A DNA stretch of 60,000 bases from Takakia lepidozioides. Lineage: Eukaryota; Streptophyta; Takakiopsida; Takakiales; Takakiaceae. A program made the position numbers and the translations under genes. Below, one piece after another: positions 21,301 to 32,506 of this stretch. The stretch is from contig CM060732.1 in assembly GCA_030704615.1 (NCBI GenBank), forward strand, positions 54,605,053-54,665,052, given 5' to 3'. The notes under the pieces are model-generated. The model worked only from the letters and a program-made list of their open reading frames with translations. It was not told the DNA's origin and did no database searches. Within the stretch, counting starts at the first letter, position 1; each line of letters begins with the position of its first letter.

Positions 21301-24013
21301 GCCATTGTATTATGTGAAAGCTTGGTAGGTCAGAATTCCATTACTGGACTAACCGTCCACTGATTTTGACTCCTTGTTCTCACTCCACCCTTTTGCCGCC
21401 CATCTTTTCCTGTCCAAAAAGGACAGATGTAGTCACCTGCAAGGACAAAATACAGTTGCATCCTTATGAAGGGCAACAGTGATCCTAGGGGAGTGATGCA
21501 TAGCATGCCTGTAAAAGACTATTTTGAACAAAGCTTTGATCACTTTCAGCAACCAGTGGCAAGCAAATTCATCTTGGTGAGTGCTTCTCTAGAATAAGAG
21601 CCTGGGAACTTGATGAGGCCATCCACCTGGATGCAGTGAAAGGCCTCTTACTGACATGATAAGGTGTGTTGGGTGACGTAGAGCAGGGTTGCTATTGCAA
21701 GCGACAGCCAACTGCATCTCAGCCGTGAGCCAACGTGTGACGTCCTACAAGGAACGTGGCTTTGGGAGAGAGAACAATGAGTCCATCACCCAGTTGTTTG
21801 GTTCCTTCTTCCTAAAGGTTACCCACGTACTGTGCTTCTACTGTTTCTCTTCCATTGTATGACGTCCGCCCCCTTAGTTCGCTGCTTCAGCTGGTTGTTG
21901 AGTTTGTATATAGTGATGGGAGAGAACCTCACTACCACCCTACTCCTTTTGACTGATAAGGAGGGAACATGGTGGAGCAGTTGAAAGCAGTGGAGTGTTT
22001 GTGGGAGCAAGGCCTTTGTGCAAGCTCATATGAAGGCAAGTGGATCTCAAAAAAATGGGCAGAAAATCATCTCGGCCGCATGTCCGTAAGTCTTCTATGT
22101 TGTTTTACTCAATGATTTTTGTAGGGCGGAAGAGAATGAGAATGTCCATGTAGAATGTCTCGCTCTCTGAGAAATGCCTGGCAGCATATCTACATGAGGC
22201 TCTCCACCTTAGAGAAACTCCTAGAATATTATTTTTGGACTGATTGCTTCTTGTATAATGCTTTGTTTCGTCCCATAACCTCTATGAGCTTCCCCTGGAT
22301 GAAATAAAATTCCTTCTCTCTCTCTCTCTCTCTCTCTCACTCTTCCCTGAACTTGTTTCCAGTCAGTGACATGGGGGAGGACATCTTGGATGACCTCAAG
22401 GGTCTACCCACTCTCCGCACTAGACTGAAATTTAAACTCAGGGCAGGAAGCCTACCTTTGAACAGCAAACAGAAGCAGAGAGGAAAGGGAGAGTGCAATT
22501 GCCCGTTGTGTGGGCAATCTGAAGACAGTATTCATTTTCTGATACACTGTCCGGGGTTCTCTCACCAAAGAGACGCTCTCTTCAAATCTATCAAGGGAAT
22601 TGTGCCTGTACCCCTGTTTACCAACTTTGAAAGTCTTGAGGCTGAGCCAAAAGCCCAGGCCCTCCTGAGGCCTAGTTTTTGGGCAAATCACACACAGCAG
22701 ATTGATGCTTGTGTGAAGGGATTTCTAGAGGATATCAGAAAACCCAGATTAATTCTATATATGAAGGTAAGTCTTACTACCAACGTCAGCCCCTGACAGA
22801 GGTAGGTTCTGTCCCTTTTGTTCCCGCTCAAACTGGGCGCGGGGTCAATGGCCACAAGGCTACGGCAAACAACGTCTTATGAGTACAATCTCTCACTCTT
22901 TGTGAGGCACTTCCGTCTTTGGGTATCTTTTGGTGGTTGTAAAAATGGTTTCTGTTTTCTACTTCGTCCCATAGGCCGTCAGGGATCTTGTGGAGGTGTT
23001 AAAGTTTCTTTCTTTCTTTCAATCTTCCAGTCGTTGGTGGTGACAAGTGGGCTGTTTTGCAATCCATTATCCCTTTTGATGGTTTCTGAAGGTGGTAATG
23101 TCAACAGTTTTCTTGCAGAGTCCTTGTTCTCATGTGTGGTCATAGTGTGGCCAATATACAGGTTGAAGATTTTGCTGATCGCTCACAAAACTGTGCACGA
23201 TCTGTGAGAGAAAGGGAGTTTGACATCATTCATGATTGCTTTCGTGAGACAGTGCTGCAGCTCCAGCGCCCAGTCACTACTGCCTCCCAGGTAGCTGAGC
23301 TACAAGCTACCCTATTCTCATGGAAGTCCTTCAAAAGACCTTCAGAAGAGCCGCTTCTACAACCTGTGGAGAAGCAAGCGAAGCTGAGCAATGGATGGGG
23401 CAGCCCTAGGAATGGAACTGTCTCACAACCACCCAGTTGGGACTATATGCCCAGCATGTCCATGGCCAGGGTGACACATGGCAGCGCACAACACAACAGA
23501 TTAGGGTACACCAGCTTTGATCAGGGCCTGGGATTTGGGGTGTCAAGTGGTGATGCTCCATATTTTGGTAATTGGGATACAAGTTTTGCAGCATATAGGG
23601 ACAACTACCAGGGAGCCAGCACTGGCTTGGGTCCAGCAGTGAGGGTAGGCCCAGTGGGACGTCAGGGGGTGCAAGGGGGGCATGGACTCATACATGGTGT
23701 GCAACGAGTGAGTTTGTTGGGACCTCCCCCAGTTGATGATAGATCTCCTACTCCGTATCTTCCTCATTCAGATGAGACCCAACCATACCAGGCATCTACA
23801 AGATGGGATGCCCCGGGTTTTGTGGTAAGGTCTAATGGTTATCCCCCATACTATCCTCCTCCCTCTCAATTCTATGCTTCCCCACCTCTTTCGTACAGGC
23901 CAGATGTTGTGGATGCTGTATCCACTCTTCAATGGCAAAGAAGTAACGGACGTTTCGATCAAACACAAGCAGGCCGACATGGACAGTTCCCACCACGTTT
24001 CGATCGTAGATAG
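18322..24013 (+). CDS. HESO1-like terminal nucleotidyltransferase (probable uridylyltransferase), multi-exon
   Basis: Exons joined by GT-AG introns in consistent phase: 18322-18511, 18973-19137, 19538-19737, 20304-20399, 20720-20765, 21702-21817, one ending at 22085 (start uncertain, about 21970), and a last exon about 23118-24013 ending TAG. The frame shows the pol-beta nucleotidyltransferase core: VFGSFVMDLF...SDLDLSL with catalytic Asp pair, then VPVVKFVEGSTNIECDVSM with the third Asp, LKAWAKAHQIND, GTLNSLSIILLVAFHLQ and PPILPPF, followed by the PAP-associated part (VEDFADRSQNCARSV). Layout follows the plant HESO1/URT1 family, which adds uridines to 3' ends of small RNAs or mRNAs; the assignment to HESO1 rather than another TUTase is inference. 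The C-terminal ~220 residues are Gly/Pro/Tyr/Gln-rich and probably disordered. Introns contain LINE copies at 18750 and 22353. A small 5' exon near 17540-17604 (before ggtgagtt) is possible, so the start is uncertain; one junction between 21817 and 22000 is unresolved. Confidence 0.8.
18748..18835 (-). mobile_element. LINE 3'-end scrap inside an intron
   Basis: The signature gagaatgtactcataagacg, tttgccgtagccttgtggcc then gcccggtttgagcgga, followed by a GA-rich run, lies between the first two coding exons of the nucleotidyltransferase gene. Minus orientation. Confidence 0.7.
22312..22900 (+). mobile_element. LINE 3' fragment in an intron, zinc-binding domain intact
   Basis: After a (CT)n run (22313-22338) a frame of about 147 residues (22353-22796) reads FPVSDMGEDILDDLKGL, LRAGSLPLNSKQKQRGKG, CNCPLCGQSEDSIHFLIHCPG, then a tail ending near the 3' UTR. 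It is the C-terminal zinc-binding part of a LINE reverse-transcriptase ORF and the best-preserved of at least five copies in the window. The 3' UTR signature ggccacaaggctacggcaaa ends near 22890 with 'gagtacaatctctc'. It lies in the last long intron of the nucleotidyltransferase gene, in sense orientation. Confidence 0.8.
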
Positions 24014-25531
24014 AGCAGCATGGTTCGGATGTTCCTGAATCTAGCTGTAAGAGGCTCAGCAACTATGTAGCCCTCACAGCAGTTGGAGGAGGTCGTGTTC
24101 ATTGCAAAGCCGGGCTGCAGGTTTGACTTGGACACTATGCAATCTTGTAAAAGTACGGTAGCTTATGTCAGTCAAGTGGAAAAATGAGCACCCATGTGTT
24201 GCATTGTACCATGTAGATGAGGTTTGTGTCGCAATATCCAGGTATTTATCTCCAGTATTACTATACAGGAAATAAGATCTTGGAATCATCACAGTAGCCA
24301 TGAAGAGCTTGAAAAGTCTTGGGGATATTTGAAGTATAGGGATGCCTTCGATTTACAGGCAGGACAAAGGACCTGCTTGTTGCAAACTTATTTTTGCAGA
24401 GTGTCTCAGGACATAAGCCTTGCAGCAATTCACATTTTGCAAATAAAGTGCAAAAGTTGTTGGATACTTAAGTGCAAGTATTTTAATGAACCCAAGTTGT
24501 GACTTGTCTGCACTGATATTGAATTGATGAGCTTGTGTCTTTCTTTCTCATGTAGGATTCACTGTTGCCAGATGACAATATAGTGTTTATCTGTGAAGGT
24601 GCTTGTACCCTTGGTTGATGTAGCCTCAGACAATTTTGTCTGTGCAGCAGTCCACCTCTGGTTGCTCCCACTGCAGGCATCCATGAATACTTCAAGGCTA
24701 GTGCAGTTCAATACCAACTCAGCTAACTTAAATTGAGTGTGAGACAACACTACCTACTCTCTATCGCCACCGGAAAAAACAATTCGACCTTCTAAACATC
24801 CGCAGTCCCTACTATCTTCAACCCTGGAACCTGAAAATCAATAAGATGTGGTCCACCAATATTTTGTTGGCTACATTTATGATCATATTGAGTTCCAAAG
24901 CAGATTTAGATGATGTATGAAGGTGAGTGCATATTCAACCTTAAAAGCATGCCAAACAGTAGTTGCCCCACTCAATTTTTAAGCATCTAGGCTGGTCAGT
25001 GGTATTGGCTGAAAGGATCTTCAAGAAATATGTTGGAACACCGGGAATTTGTGAAAAGAATCTTAAACCCTCCCCAGTTCGCATGCTGGGCCACTAAAGA
25101 AAAAGAACAGATTGCTAACCAACAAGGTTAATTCTTGCAACAGAAACAAACCCAATTTCTCATCCCCCATATTGCTGTGATATTCACAGTCATCAACTCA
25201 GGGAAGGACAGAAGCACCTGCACTATTCCCAGTAAGACATCCACACAATCAAGTTCAGAGTAGCCAAGACCCACAATGGCAAATCCTTTCCTGGTATTGC
25301 TTTTCAACAGATCGAAGAAACTTGCGAACCCAGAGAGGAGATTTGGTTCACATACACAATTGCCTCTTGCCAAGGCTAATATATTAATGGCATGACTATC
25401 ATACATCTAGCAAAGCTCTATGCCCAGTAAAAACAAGGACTAATTCCTTGCACTGGAATCTGAGGGTCCATGAGACCTGAGAGGGACCAAGAGAACATAA
25501 GGATAGAAGTAGCTCTCGCGTGGTCACATTG
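24014..25531. other. Convergent intergenic region
   Basis: The 3' ends of the nucleotidyltransferase (plus) and LRR gene (minus) face each other here. It probably holds both 3' UTRs. No further coding region is supported. Confidence 0.4.
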
Positions 25532-26374
25532 CTAGTACTCTGGAACCAGTTGTGAAATCTTGCCCTCTTCAGCAGCAAGGCGCTGCTCTGTAACTCTTAA
25601 CCATATGCACACAGCTGTGAAGCTCAAAAACAAGCTAAGCATTCCACTACCCAAGCCTATTCCCACAATTGCAGCTACGCTTAGGGCATGGGGCTTGCTG
25701 GCTGTCACACTCAGAGGGTAGCCAGACAAGCCTCTGTTCCCTTGAAATGAGCTAGCATTGAATCGAGGGCCACCACTCGAAGTATTTGATAGGCTTGAGG
25801 GAATTATACCAGAGAGGTCATTGTTTGAAACATCAAAACTTTGCAGGGTTGCCAGTGAACCAAGGTCAGCCGGAATCTGGCCTGTCAGCTTGTTGTTGTG
25901 AAGATCTAGAGTATGAAGGTATTTGCAGTTGCCAAATCCAACTGGAATTCCCCCTCCCAGGTCATTGAGCGAAAAATTTAGGGTCACAAGATTCTGAAGC
26001 TGGACCAACTCAGATGGGATATTCCCAGACAGCTGATTGGAAGAGAGATCCAGTGTGGTCAAGTGCCCACATGTTGATAGATTTGATGAGATTGACCCAC
26101 TAAGCCCAGAATTGCTCATGACAATACCAATGACCCTGCCGCTGCTACAAGTGACCCCTGTGGTAAAATTGCTGTTGCATGGAAAACCTGTCGCAGTCCA
26201 GTTGGTCAGCAAAGAGTTTGTGCTGTACTTCAGGTCCGCTTTGAATCCTTGGAGGCATGCGAGGTCGTCGTCATTGTTGGTCTGGCTGCGTGCACCCCCA
26301 AGAATGATGGAACCTAACAACATAAGCGTGGCCCACGCTCGAAACCTCGGACATACCCAGGCTTCCACACTCAT
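25532..26374 (-). CDS. Kinase-less LRR membrane protein, BIR-like ectodomain
   Basis: A single 280-residue frame on the minus strand. Residues 1-30 form a signal peptide (hydrophobic core [11 protein letters not shown]). The N-cap LRRNT follows ([14 protein letters not shown], then [14 protein letters not shown]) and four to five plant LRRs at about 82-195 ([38 protein letters not shown]). Residues 231-258 are a transmembrane helix, then a 22-residue cytosolic tail ending LVPEY and a stop. The ectodomain resembles BIR/LRR-X type receptor kinases that pair with BAK1/SERK co-receptors, but there is no kinase. The frame stops cleanly and no kinase exons appear downstream (25531 to 24014), so it may be a genuine truncated receptor-like protein or decoy, or a gene that lost its kinase. 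N-glycosylation sites NWT and NFT are present. Partner and ligand are unknown. Confidence 0.85.
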   Translation of the reverse strand: MSVEAWVCPRFRAWATLMLLGSIILGGARSQTNNDDDLACLQGFKADLKYSTNSLLTNWTATGFPCNSNFTTGVTCSSGRVIGIVMSNSGLSGSISSNLSTCGHLTTLDLSSNQLSGNIPSELVQLQNLVTLNFSLNDLGGGIPVGFGNCKYLHTLDLHNNKLTGQIPADLGSLATLQSFDVSNNDLSGIIPSSLSNTSSGGPRFNASSFQGNRGLSGYPLSVTASKPHALSVAAIVGIGLGSGMLSLFLSFTAVCIWLRVTEQRLAAEEGKISQLVPEY

Positions 26375-29186
26375 TGCTACCGCCCTTGCGTCTCCTTCTC
26401 ACATTTGCACTTCGTTGTGGATTACACTCGGAAAAGCTCGTATTAAAAGGGCGGCCACAGATGCAAGCATTCTCTATCCAGCTGGCGAATAGGGAAGGAC
26501 TCACAACAAAAAGTACTTTAGTAAATATAACCAGTCATCCTCCACCAAGAGAAACTCTCTTCCTGTCACCCCAACACCCCTGTTTCTCTTGTACGAGAAT
26601 CGTCCCCGGACGTCCTAACAGTGTGAGGTCTCGTGTCACCTCCTTGTTGGGAACACTCCTATGTTTCTGCGGCCGTATTTTTATGCTTGCTACCTACGAT
26701 GCTCGATTCTCTAGGCTATCTACATCCCCCTCGTCTCCCTTATATCATGGTCTTGCCCCCTTCCCTCCCTCTCCCCTTCCCTCACAAGAAGCACCAAAAA
26801 CTCCAGGTCATCCAGGTCATAGGACACGAAAGAACGATGAACAGAAACCATGCATACAACCCAAGAGCGCAGACGCCAACCGAGACAGGACAACACCAAG
26901 AGAGATCGACGAAAGAGTCAACAACCAAAACAAAAACTACGAAATACCCAAAAAAGCTTCACCGCAAAACAAACCAAACAGACAGAGTCGCACCAAAATG
27001 GAAACCAACCAGATGTAAAACCAGAGGCAACTCGCATACCGTGTCAAGGCCGTCGGCTGGAGCTGTCCAGTCAAAGATGCGGAGCTGTTGCTGTGAGCTG
27101 CCTGCCCCAGGCGTGCATGGCCGCAGAAATTGAGGAATGAATCCCCCACAGTCCGAGCTCCTCGCTCGCCATCCTCGTCTCTACACTCCACACTGTAGGG
27201 TCCAGTCCGGTCGTCTGCTTCTTCTTCGCTCAATTTTGACCACCTCCCTTCAACTGACCCTCCTCTCCGCCCCTCCCCTCCTTCCTTCTGCCCACCCCAA
27301 CCACGGTTACCTGACCCCGGTTAGTCTGCCAGAAATAGAAATCTGATTTATTAAAAACTTTATTATGGTAAAACTAAACTAAATAATTTTAAATTAAATG
27401 TCTCTTGAAATAAAGTAATCATGTAAAGCTAGATTAAGTAGAGTACTTACATATTCAAAGCTTGTTAATTACTGAGCGATCATTTAAACGTACATAGATT
27501 TGAAATATATAATATAAATCGGAACTTTGTCTTTTTTTTTAAAAAGAGGGGAATTGTTTTCTGTTTTTTCTGTTTGTTTTTTATTTCTGATTGTTTTTCT
27601 ATCTTTTTTTCTGTTTCTGAAGAGGGGAAGTAGCAGCTGTCACTAGGGAACTTTTCCTCTAAATAATTTAAATAATGGTTTTATAAGGGGAAAAGAAAAC
27701 TTTTATTTATTTATTTATTCTCAAACAGGGGACAGTGGCCGTGAAGAAATTTTAGTGATGGAAGATAAAACATAAGGAGGAAAAAAAAAACCCTCCGAGG
27801 GGCCGTAAGAGCGAAACGCATGGTAAACTTTTAGAATAGTGAAGTATCCAGGAATATGCTACTGCGAAATTCAGAAACAATGGATATAGTATATACGGTA
27901 TACACGGAATATGCTAGAATATTTAGTGTTTTCTCTGATATCTAATTAACTAAAGCAATTGAAACCGCCAAAATATAGTACTGGCCAAAAAATTCAAAAA
28001 AAAAGTACTGGCTATGTTGGGCGAAACTTCATTCTACGTACGACGGCTAAATGTTCGTAGCTCCAATTGGGTTAATTCTTCTTCATGTACTAATTATTTT
28101 TCTAATACTAATTATTATTTCATTTTAAGACAATCTTAGTTCCGTTGATAACACGACGGTGATTAGTGAGTGTAATTAGCTTCGGACTATTTTATTATAA
28201 ATTTCCAGGCTGTATTTCTAGTTAATTGGACCGGGTCGTGACCCTTTGACGGAATCTGAAAGTGACACGTGGCGTTTTGTAAGTGCCTGAAGGTATGTGG
28301 ATGAATGAAGAACGTCAGCTGAGGATGGATAACTGGGTTTGATTTGATTGTAGAATCCCAGGAGAATATAAATTTACATTTATTGGATGGAAAATGGCTG
28401 GTTAGCTCATATCTGTTCCGTCAACAATTTATTGGGTCCATTGTTGTCAGTTCGCCTCCAACAGAATGGACAGATTTCATCCCTTATATACCATACCGAA
28501 AACAGATCTGTAAAATAAATATTAAAATGTGTTTTCTAGTTTAGTGCTTTGGATGATGTTTGTCATCTATTTCTAGTTCTGGATGGATAGAATCAACCAA
28601 TTGGGAAAACAATTAGACGGATAGTTAATTTAGTTTCAATTATAGTTACTATTTTTTCTAAATTTCAATAACGGATTTAAGAGAAAGGTGGTGTGCTAAA
28701 TTGCTTATAGAGTGATGTGAGCTCCATGGTCTGCGGAGAGGCGGTCTCTTCATCTCTCTCTATTGATCTCCTCCCTGATTCTTCTAATATTTGTCATCTG
28801 TTCAATTTCCTTTTCCTAGTTGTATCCACATGATGAAGAGCTCTTGAACGATATATTGTTTTTTATTTCCTCATAAGGTTTCCCCCAATACCTTTCATCA
28901 CACAATCATCCATTAATCATCCCTTCTTCTTTCATGGTTTCTACCTTTAACTCGTCTTAGATCGGGCGGCGCCTTAACCTAGGTACTCACACCCCCAGCC
29001 GTCCCCAATTTATGGGCTCCGCCCACTCCTTTCTAGGCTGCAATCACCTTCCTCCTTCCTTCCTAACTGCACCCTGCTCTCTCCCCTCGTGCTCTTTACA
29101 GCGCACTCTCTCTCCACATTCTCAGGGTTCACCGGTCAACTCCATACCTTCTCCTGCTCCAAACCATGGGCCGAGGGAAGCTACGC
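26375..29186. other. Upstream region of the LRR gene, then AT-rich intergenic DNA
   Basis: From 26375 to about 27340 the sequence is pyrimidine- and C-rich on the plus strand and gives overlapping open frames without domains; it is the 5' side (promoter/5' UTR) of the minus-strand LRR gene. From 27350 to about 28950 it turns AT-rich with homopolymer runs and no coding signal. Confidence 0.45.
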
Positions 29187-29345
29187 CATGAGCCTGCTCA
29201 TGTGAGCCTATGAGCCCAGGCTCACAATTGACCCATTAAGCGCGAGCTTGGGCGTCACGCTAAGTGGTCAAGAGCATAGAGTGTTGACGTATTACAATTA
29301 AGAGGGCCTATATCCGAGGACAAAGACAGACCTATTCCCGCGAGA
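29187..29345. repeat. Dispersed repeat rich in tgagcc / ggctca motifs (copy 2)
   Basis: Contains the short palindromic phrase tgagcccaggctca within a run of gagcc motifs and a later cccgcgagaata, like the copy at 4480-4620. Ends are not defined. Confidence 0.35.
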
Positions 29346-29411
29346 ATACCAGCAGCGACATTTGGAAAATTGAAATCGTATTGGTGCATTCATTATGTGC
29401 CTATAATCAAG

Positions 29412-29593
29412 TGTGAGGACTTATATGGGCGTTGACGACCACATGATTCCTAGACCTCACAAAGCCATGTTATGTTATGATATGTTTTTTTTTCTTGAAA
29501 TAAATTGAAATTTTTGCTATTTATTGTGTCATTGGAGGACTTGCGGGAGGTCCACAAATTATGTGGGCGTCAACACCCACATAAGTCCTCACA
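29412..29593. mobile_element. Small foldback (MITE-like) element
   Basis: The left arm 'gtgaggacttatatgggcgt' (from 29412) matches, inverted, the right arm ending 'cacataagtcctcac' at about 29593, with arms of about 32 bp and a few mismatches. The element is about 182 bp with an AT-rich centre. No transposase and no clear target duplication are seen, so its superfamily is unknown. Confidence 0.6.
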
Positions 29594-29759
29594 TTAATAT
29601 TTAAAAAATGGAACCTTGGCCTTCCACCTCGTTTTTACACAACCGTTCCTTCTCCCCATAGGTCCCCTTACTCTTGTTAGAATTTGTTGCTAGTCATTTG
29701 TCTCCTACAAAGACATGAACCCTCTGCCCCACGTCCCTCAATCCCTCTAGCTGGCCACC

Positions 29760-30710
29760 AGCATGTTTGTTTGGATTTCAGGAAGACCATTGGCAGAGCT
29801 CCACTTTGACCCCAAAGAATGGTCATGGGCGTTCTCTAGGACCCTGCAACCTTTCTTCACCTATTCTACGGAAAAAATGCTACAAGGCCATCTCTATACA
29901 CAGCCTTTACAGACCAAATGGGATGCTAGATGGGAACATCATAGATTTGAAGAGGGGAGAACTAGTCTGTCATTTGGAGCTCCATATGGATCAAAATACG
30001 CTCGGCTAAAATTGCAACATTCCTTTGGCAAATAACTAATAGAGTTCTCAAGGTAGCTAGGAGAATGGTTAGAGTTCAATGATGCTCTCTTATGTGCTGC
30101 GCGGCTCTTTTGGGATCATTGAATCAATAGAACGTAGCCTCATTTTCTGCCACGCCCCAACAAACATTTGGCCTTTCATCAAAGACCTTTACCTACACTG
30201 GAACAAATAGAGCCCTATCCACTATCAACCTTCTTCTCAACTATGACACTGTCACTAAGAAGACACATCTATCAAATGCCCAATGTTTGAAACCCTCAGG
30301 AGCTCCACTCTATGGCACCTTTGGAAGACTAGATGCGTAAAGACATTCTCGGGTGAAACAATTCCAATCTCTGCTTTGCACTCTCTGGACTTTTATGATC
30401 TAGGCACTGAATCAACGAAAGCTTGGGCTAAAATGTTCGCACATCAAACGGAAACCGTAGAATGGGGCAGCTATATTGCACGCCACCTTCAGGAATACAT
30501 GGGGCTGTCATGGGATCATTTGCTCGCAAAACCTCTGCGCCTCGGCCGAGCTCCTTCCCACCTGCTGGCTGGCGAGGCCTCCGCTCCACCATCCAAAGCC
30601 TCCCCCGAGTTTGATCGTGAAATTAATTGGAAACACCTTAAGACTTCCACAAAAGCCTCACGGATTCGATTAGATGACATAACTCAGCTACCTCAGGTCA
30701 ATGGATAATG
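29760..30710 (+). mobile_element. LINE remnant (RT-ORF C-terminal region), frameshifted
   Basis: Frames at 29763-30035 and 30283-30708 have LINE-like composition. The second contains STLWHLWKTRCVKTFSG, the tryptophan-rich segment found after the zinc-binding domain in plant LINE ORF2, matched by TLWNLWKARCAWFYEG in the minus-strand remnant at 56125-56570. Frames shift between the two parts. The first part is a less certain assignment. Confidence 0.5.
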
Positions 30711-31054
30711 ATTATGGGAGTTGGCAATACGTTTATGGTTCTTCTTCATCCTCGGGCCTTTAGGCATGACTTATTATTAGTTAGGGCAGATTGGGTTGCC
30801 CCATTGCTAGGTCCATGTCTTGGTCACTACCCCTCTTGGGGTAATGGTTCGCTTTTCACTGATTACGGTGTCTGTGTGTTCCGGGGTTTTAATTTTTTTC
30901 CCAAAATAATTCCAAAATCCTGACATGACACTCTATTTGTATCTTCTTGACACTCTTTCGGTATCTTCATGCTTTTTTATTCTGCTCCCGGAGGTTTTAT
31001 GTAGTTAATATGCTCTAGTCGCAGGGGAGTTCCCCCAATCTAAACCTGCACGGC

Positions 31055-31791
31055 CTCCACGGGGCTCTCATTTTTGAATAATTGGAAATTTAAGGCGCAC
31101 GCGCCAGGCAGCGGGCCCATGCACGGACGTCGGGCGCCCCCGCGACCACCCGGAGGGTCCGGGTTTGCCTGCAGGTTGGGTCTGTTGGTAGGTCGGGTCT
31201 CCTCGCGGGTCTTGTGTCCAACTGAATGGTCTGCTCGTCGCGCCGTAGCCCGCCCACGGGACTTACAAATTCTTGCGGGAAAACTCGCCCATCAAAAATA
31301 AGATCATTAATGCATGTGCAACGCTAGCTGGAACCATCATTAATACACATTTGGCGCAACCAGATTTGAACTTCCATTCTCATAGGTACCACTCCATGCA
31401 CCCAACCACCACACTACCCACTACTAAATGAAACCCCATCATTTTTTTTCTCTCTTAACCTAGAAAACAGCCGCAATCAGCCCCAACGCCGCCTAGGGTC
31501 AGAGCCTGCGGAGACCCACCCCAACTGAGACTCGCCTAGACTCAGGGCCTGTGGACCCTACCTAGCGGTAGACCATACCTACCCGGGCCGAGTCTGGCGG
31601 CAGACCATACCTAGGGTAGACCCATCCTCGCGGCAGACCCACCCGGGCGGGTCATGGGTCGCGGCGGGGCCACCCAAGGGCGCCCGTCGTCCCTGCATGG
31701 TGCGCCTAGCAGTCCGTGCATGGGGCCCGCTGCTAGGCGCACGTGTGAGCCTTAAACTCCCAATTATTCAACAATGAGAAGCCCTCCATGG
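31055..31791. mobile_element. Nonautonomous hAT-like element with 8-bp target duplication
   Basis: An element of 721 bp (31063-31783) has terminal inverted repeats: ggctctcatttttgaataat on the left and, reverse-complemented, ggcttctcattgttgaataa on the right, with similarity extending inward for about 60 bp. It is flanked by ctccacgg (31055-31062) and ctccatgg (31784-31791), an 8-bp direct repeat with one mismatch. An 8-bp duplication is characteristic of the hAT superfamily. The interior is GC-rich, partly self-complementary and codes for no transposase. The superfamily call rests on duplication length only. Confidence 0.65.
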
Positions 31792-32506
31792 TGGTTATTT
31801 TTGCCATCAGTGTGACTCTTTTTACTATTTAATTTGAGTAAAAGGGCCGCTGTCCCCTTTCCTTCAAAAACAAAATCCAAATAAAATCTCCACCGTGAGG
31901 GCCTCTGCCAACCCCAGTTTATAAGAACAAAAATGCTAATAGTTTAATTTATTTTTATTTTTTATTTTTAGGTCTTTTCAAAGAACAGGGGGATTGACGG
32001 TAGCCCTGGGATCATAGTTTCCTACAGTGAGTAAATTTATAGTTTCAGAAGTATAATACAATTTTAAGGCGAAGGGGATCGCCAACGAGAACTCCTCGTT
32101 CGGATGCCAAACAGATGAGGATGAATATCATGCGTCATTCCTACAAGCTGAAACTGAGGTGTGCCACGTGGAACCACCTCGGACTGATGGATGGATGACC
32201 AACTTGGAAGTTTTGTAGATGATCGGTTGCTGTGGGTGGGATGATGAATTCAAATAATCGCGCGCTCTTTCTGCTGCCTTGCAAGTTTGAGAGACAAGAC
32301 AGAAATGTGGAGTGTGTGTGTGGGTGCAGCCTTGCTTGCTGTTTCTGAGCTGCTCGTCGATTCTCAAGGGAGCGAAGGGGAAGGAGAGAGAGAGATAGAG
32401 GGGTTGTACTACTGAATTCCTTGCAGAGAGAGGTCTAGGGTTGAGAGATTGATGCAGAGAGAGGGGGGGAGGACCAATTGAGGGAGGTAAGGGTTAGAGA
32501 GCAAGT

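Noticed and set aside
26374-27133. Overlapping plus-strand frames of 150-214 codons upstream of the LRR gene
   Set aside because: They overlap one another in several frames in low-complexity C/A-rich DNA, with no recognised domain; best read as promoter/5' UTR of the minus gene.
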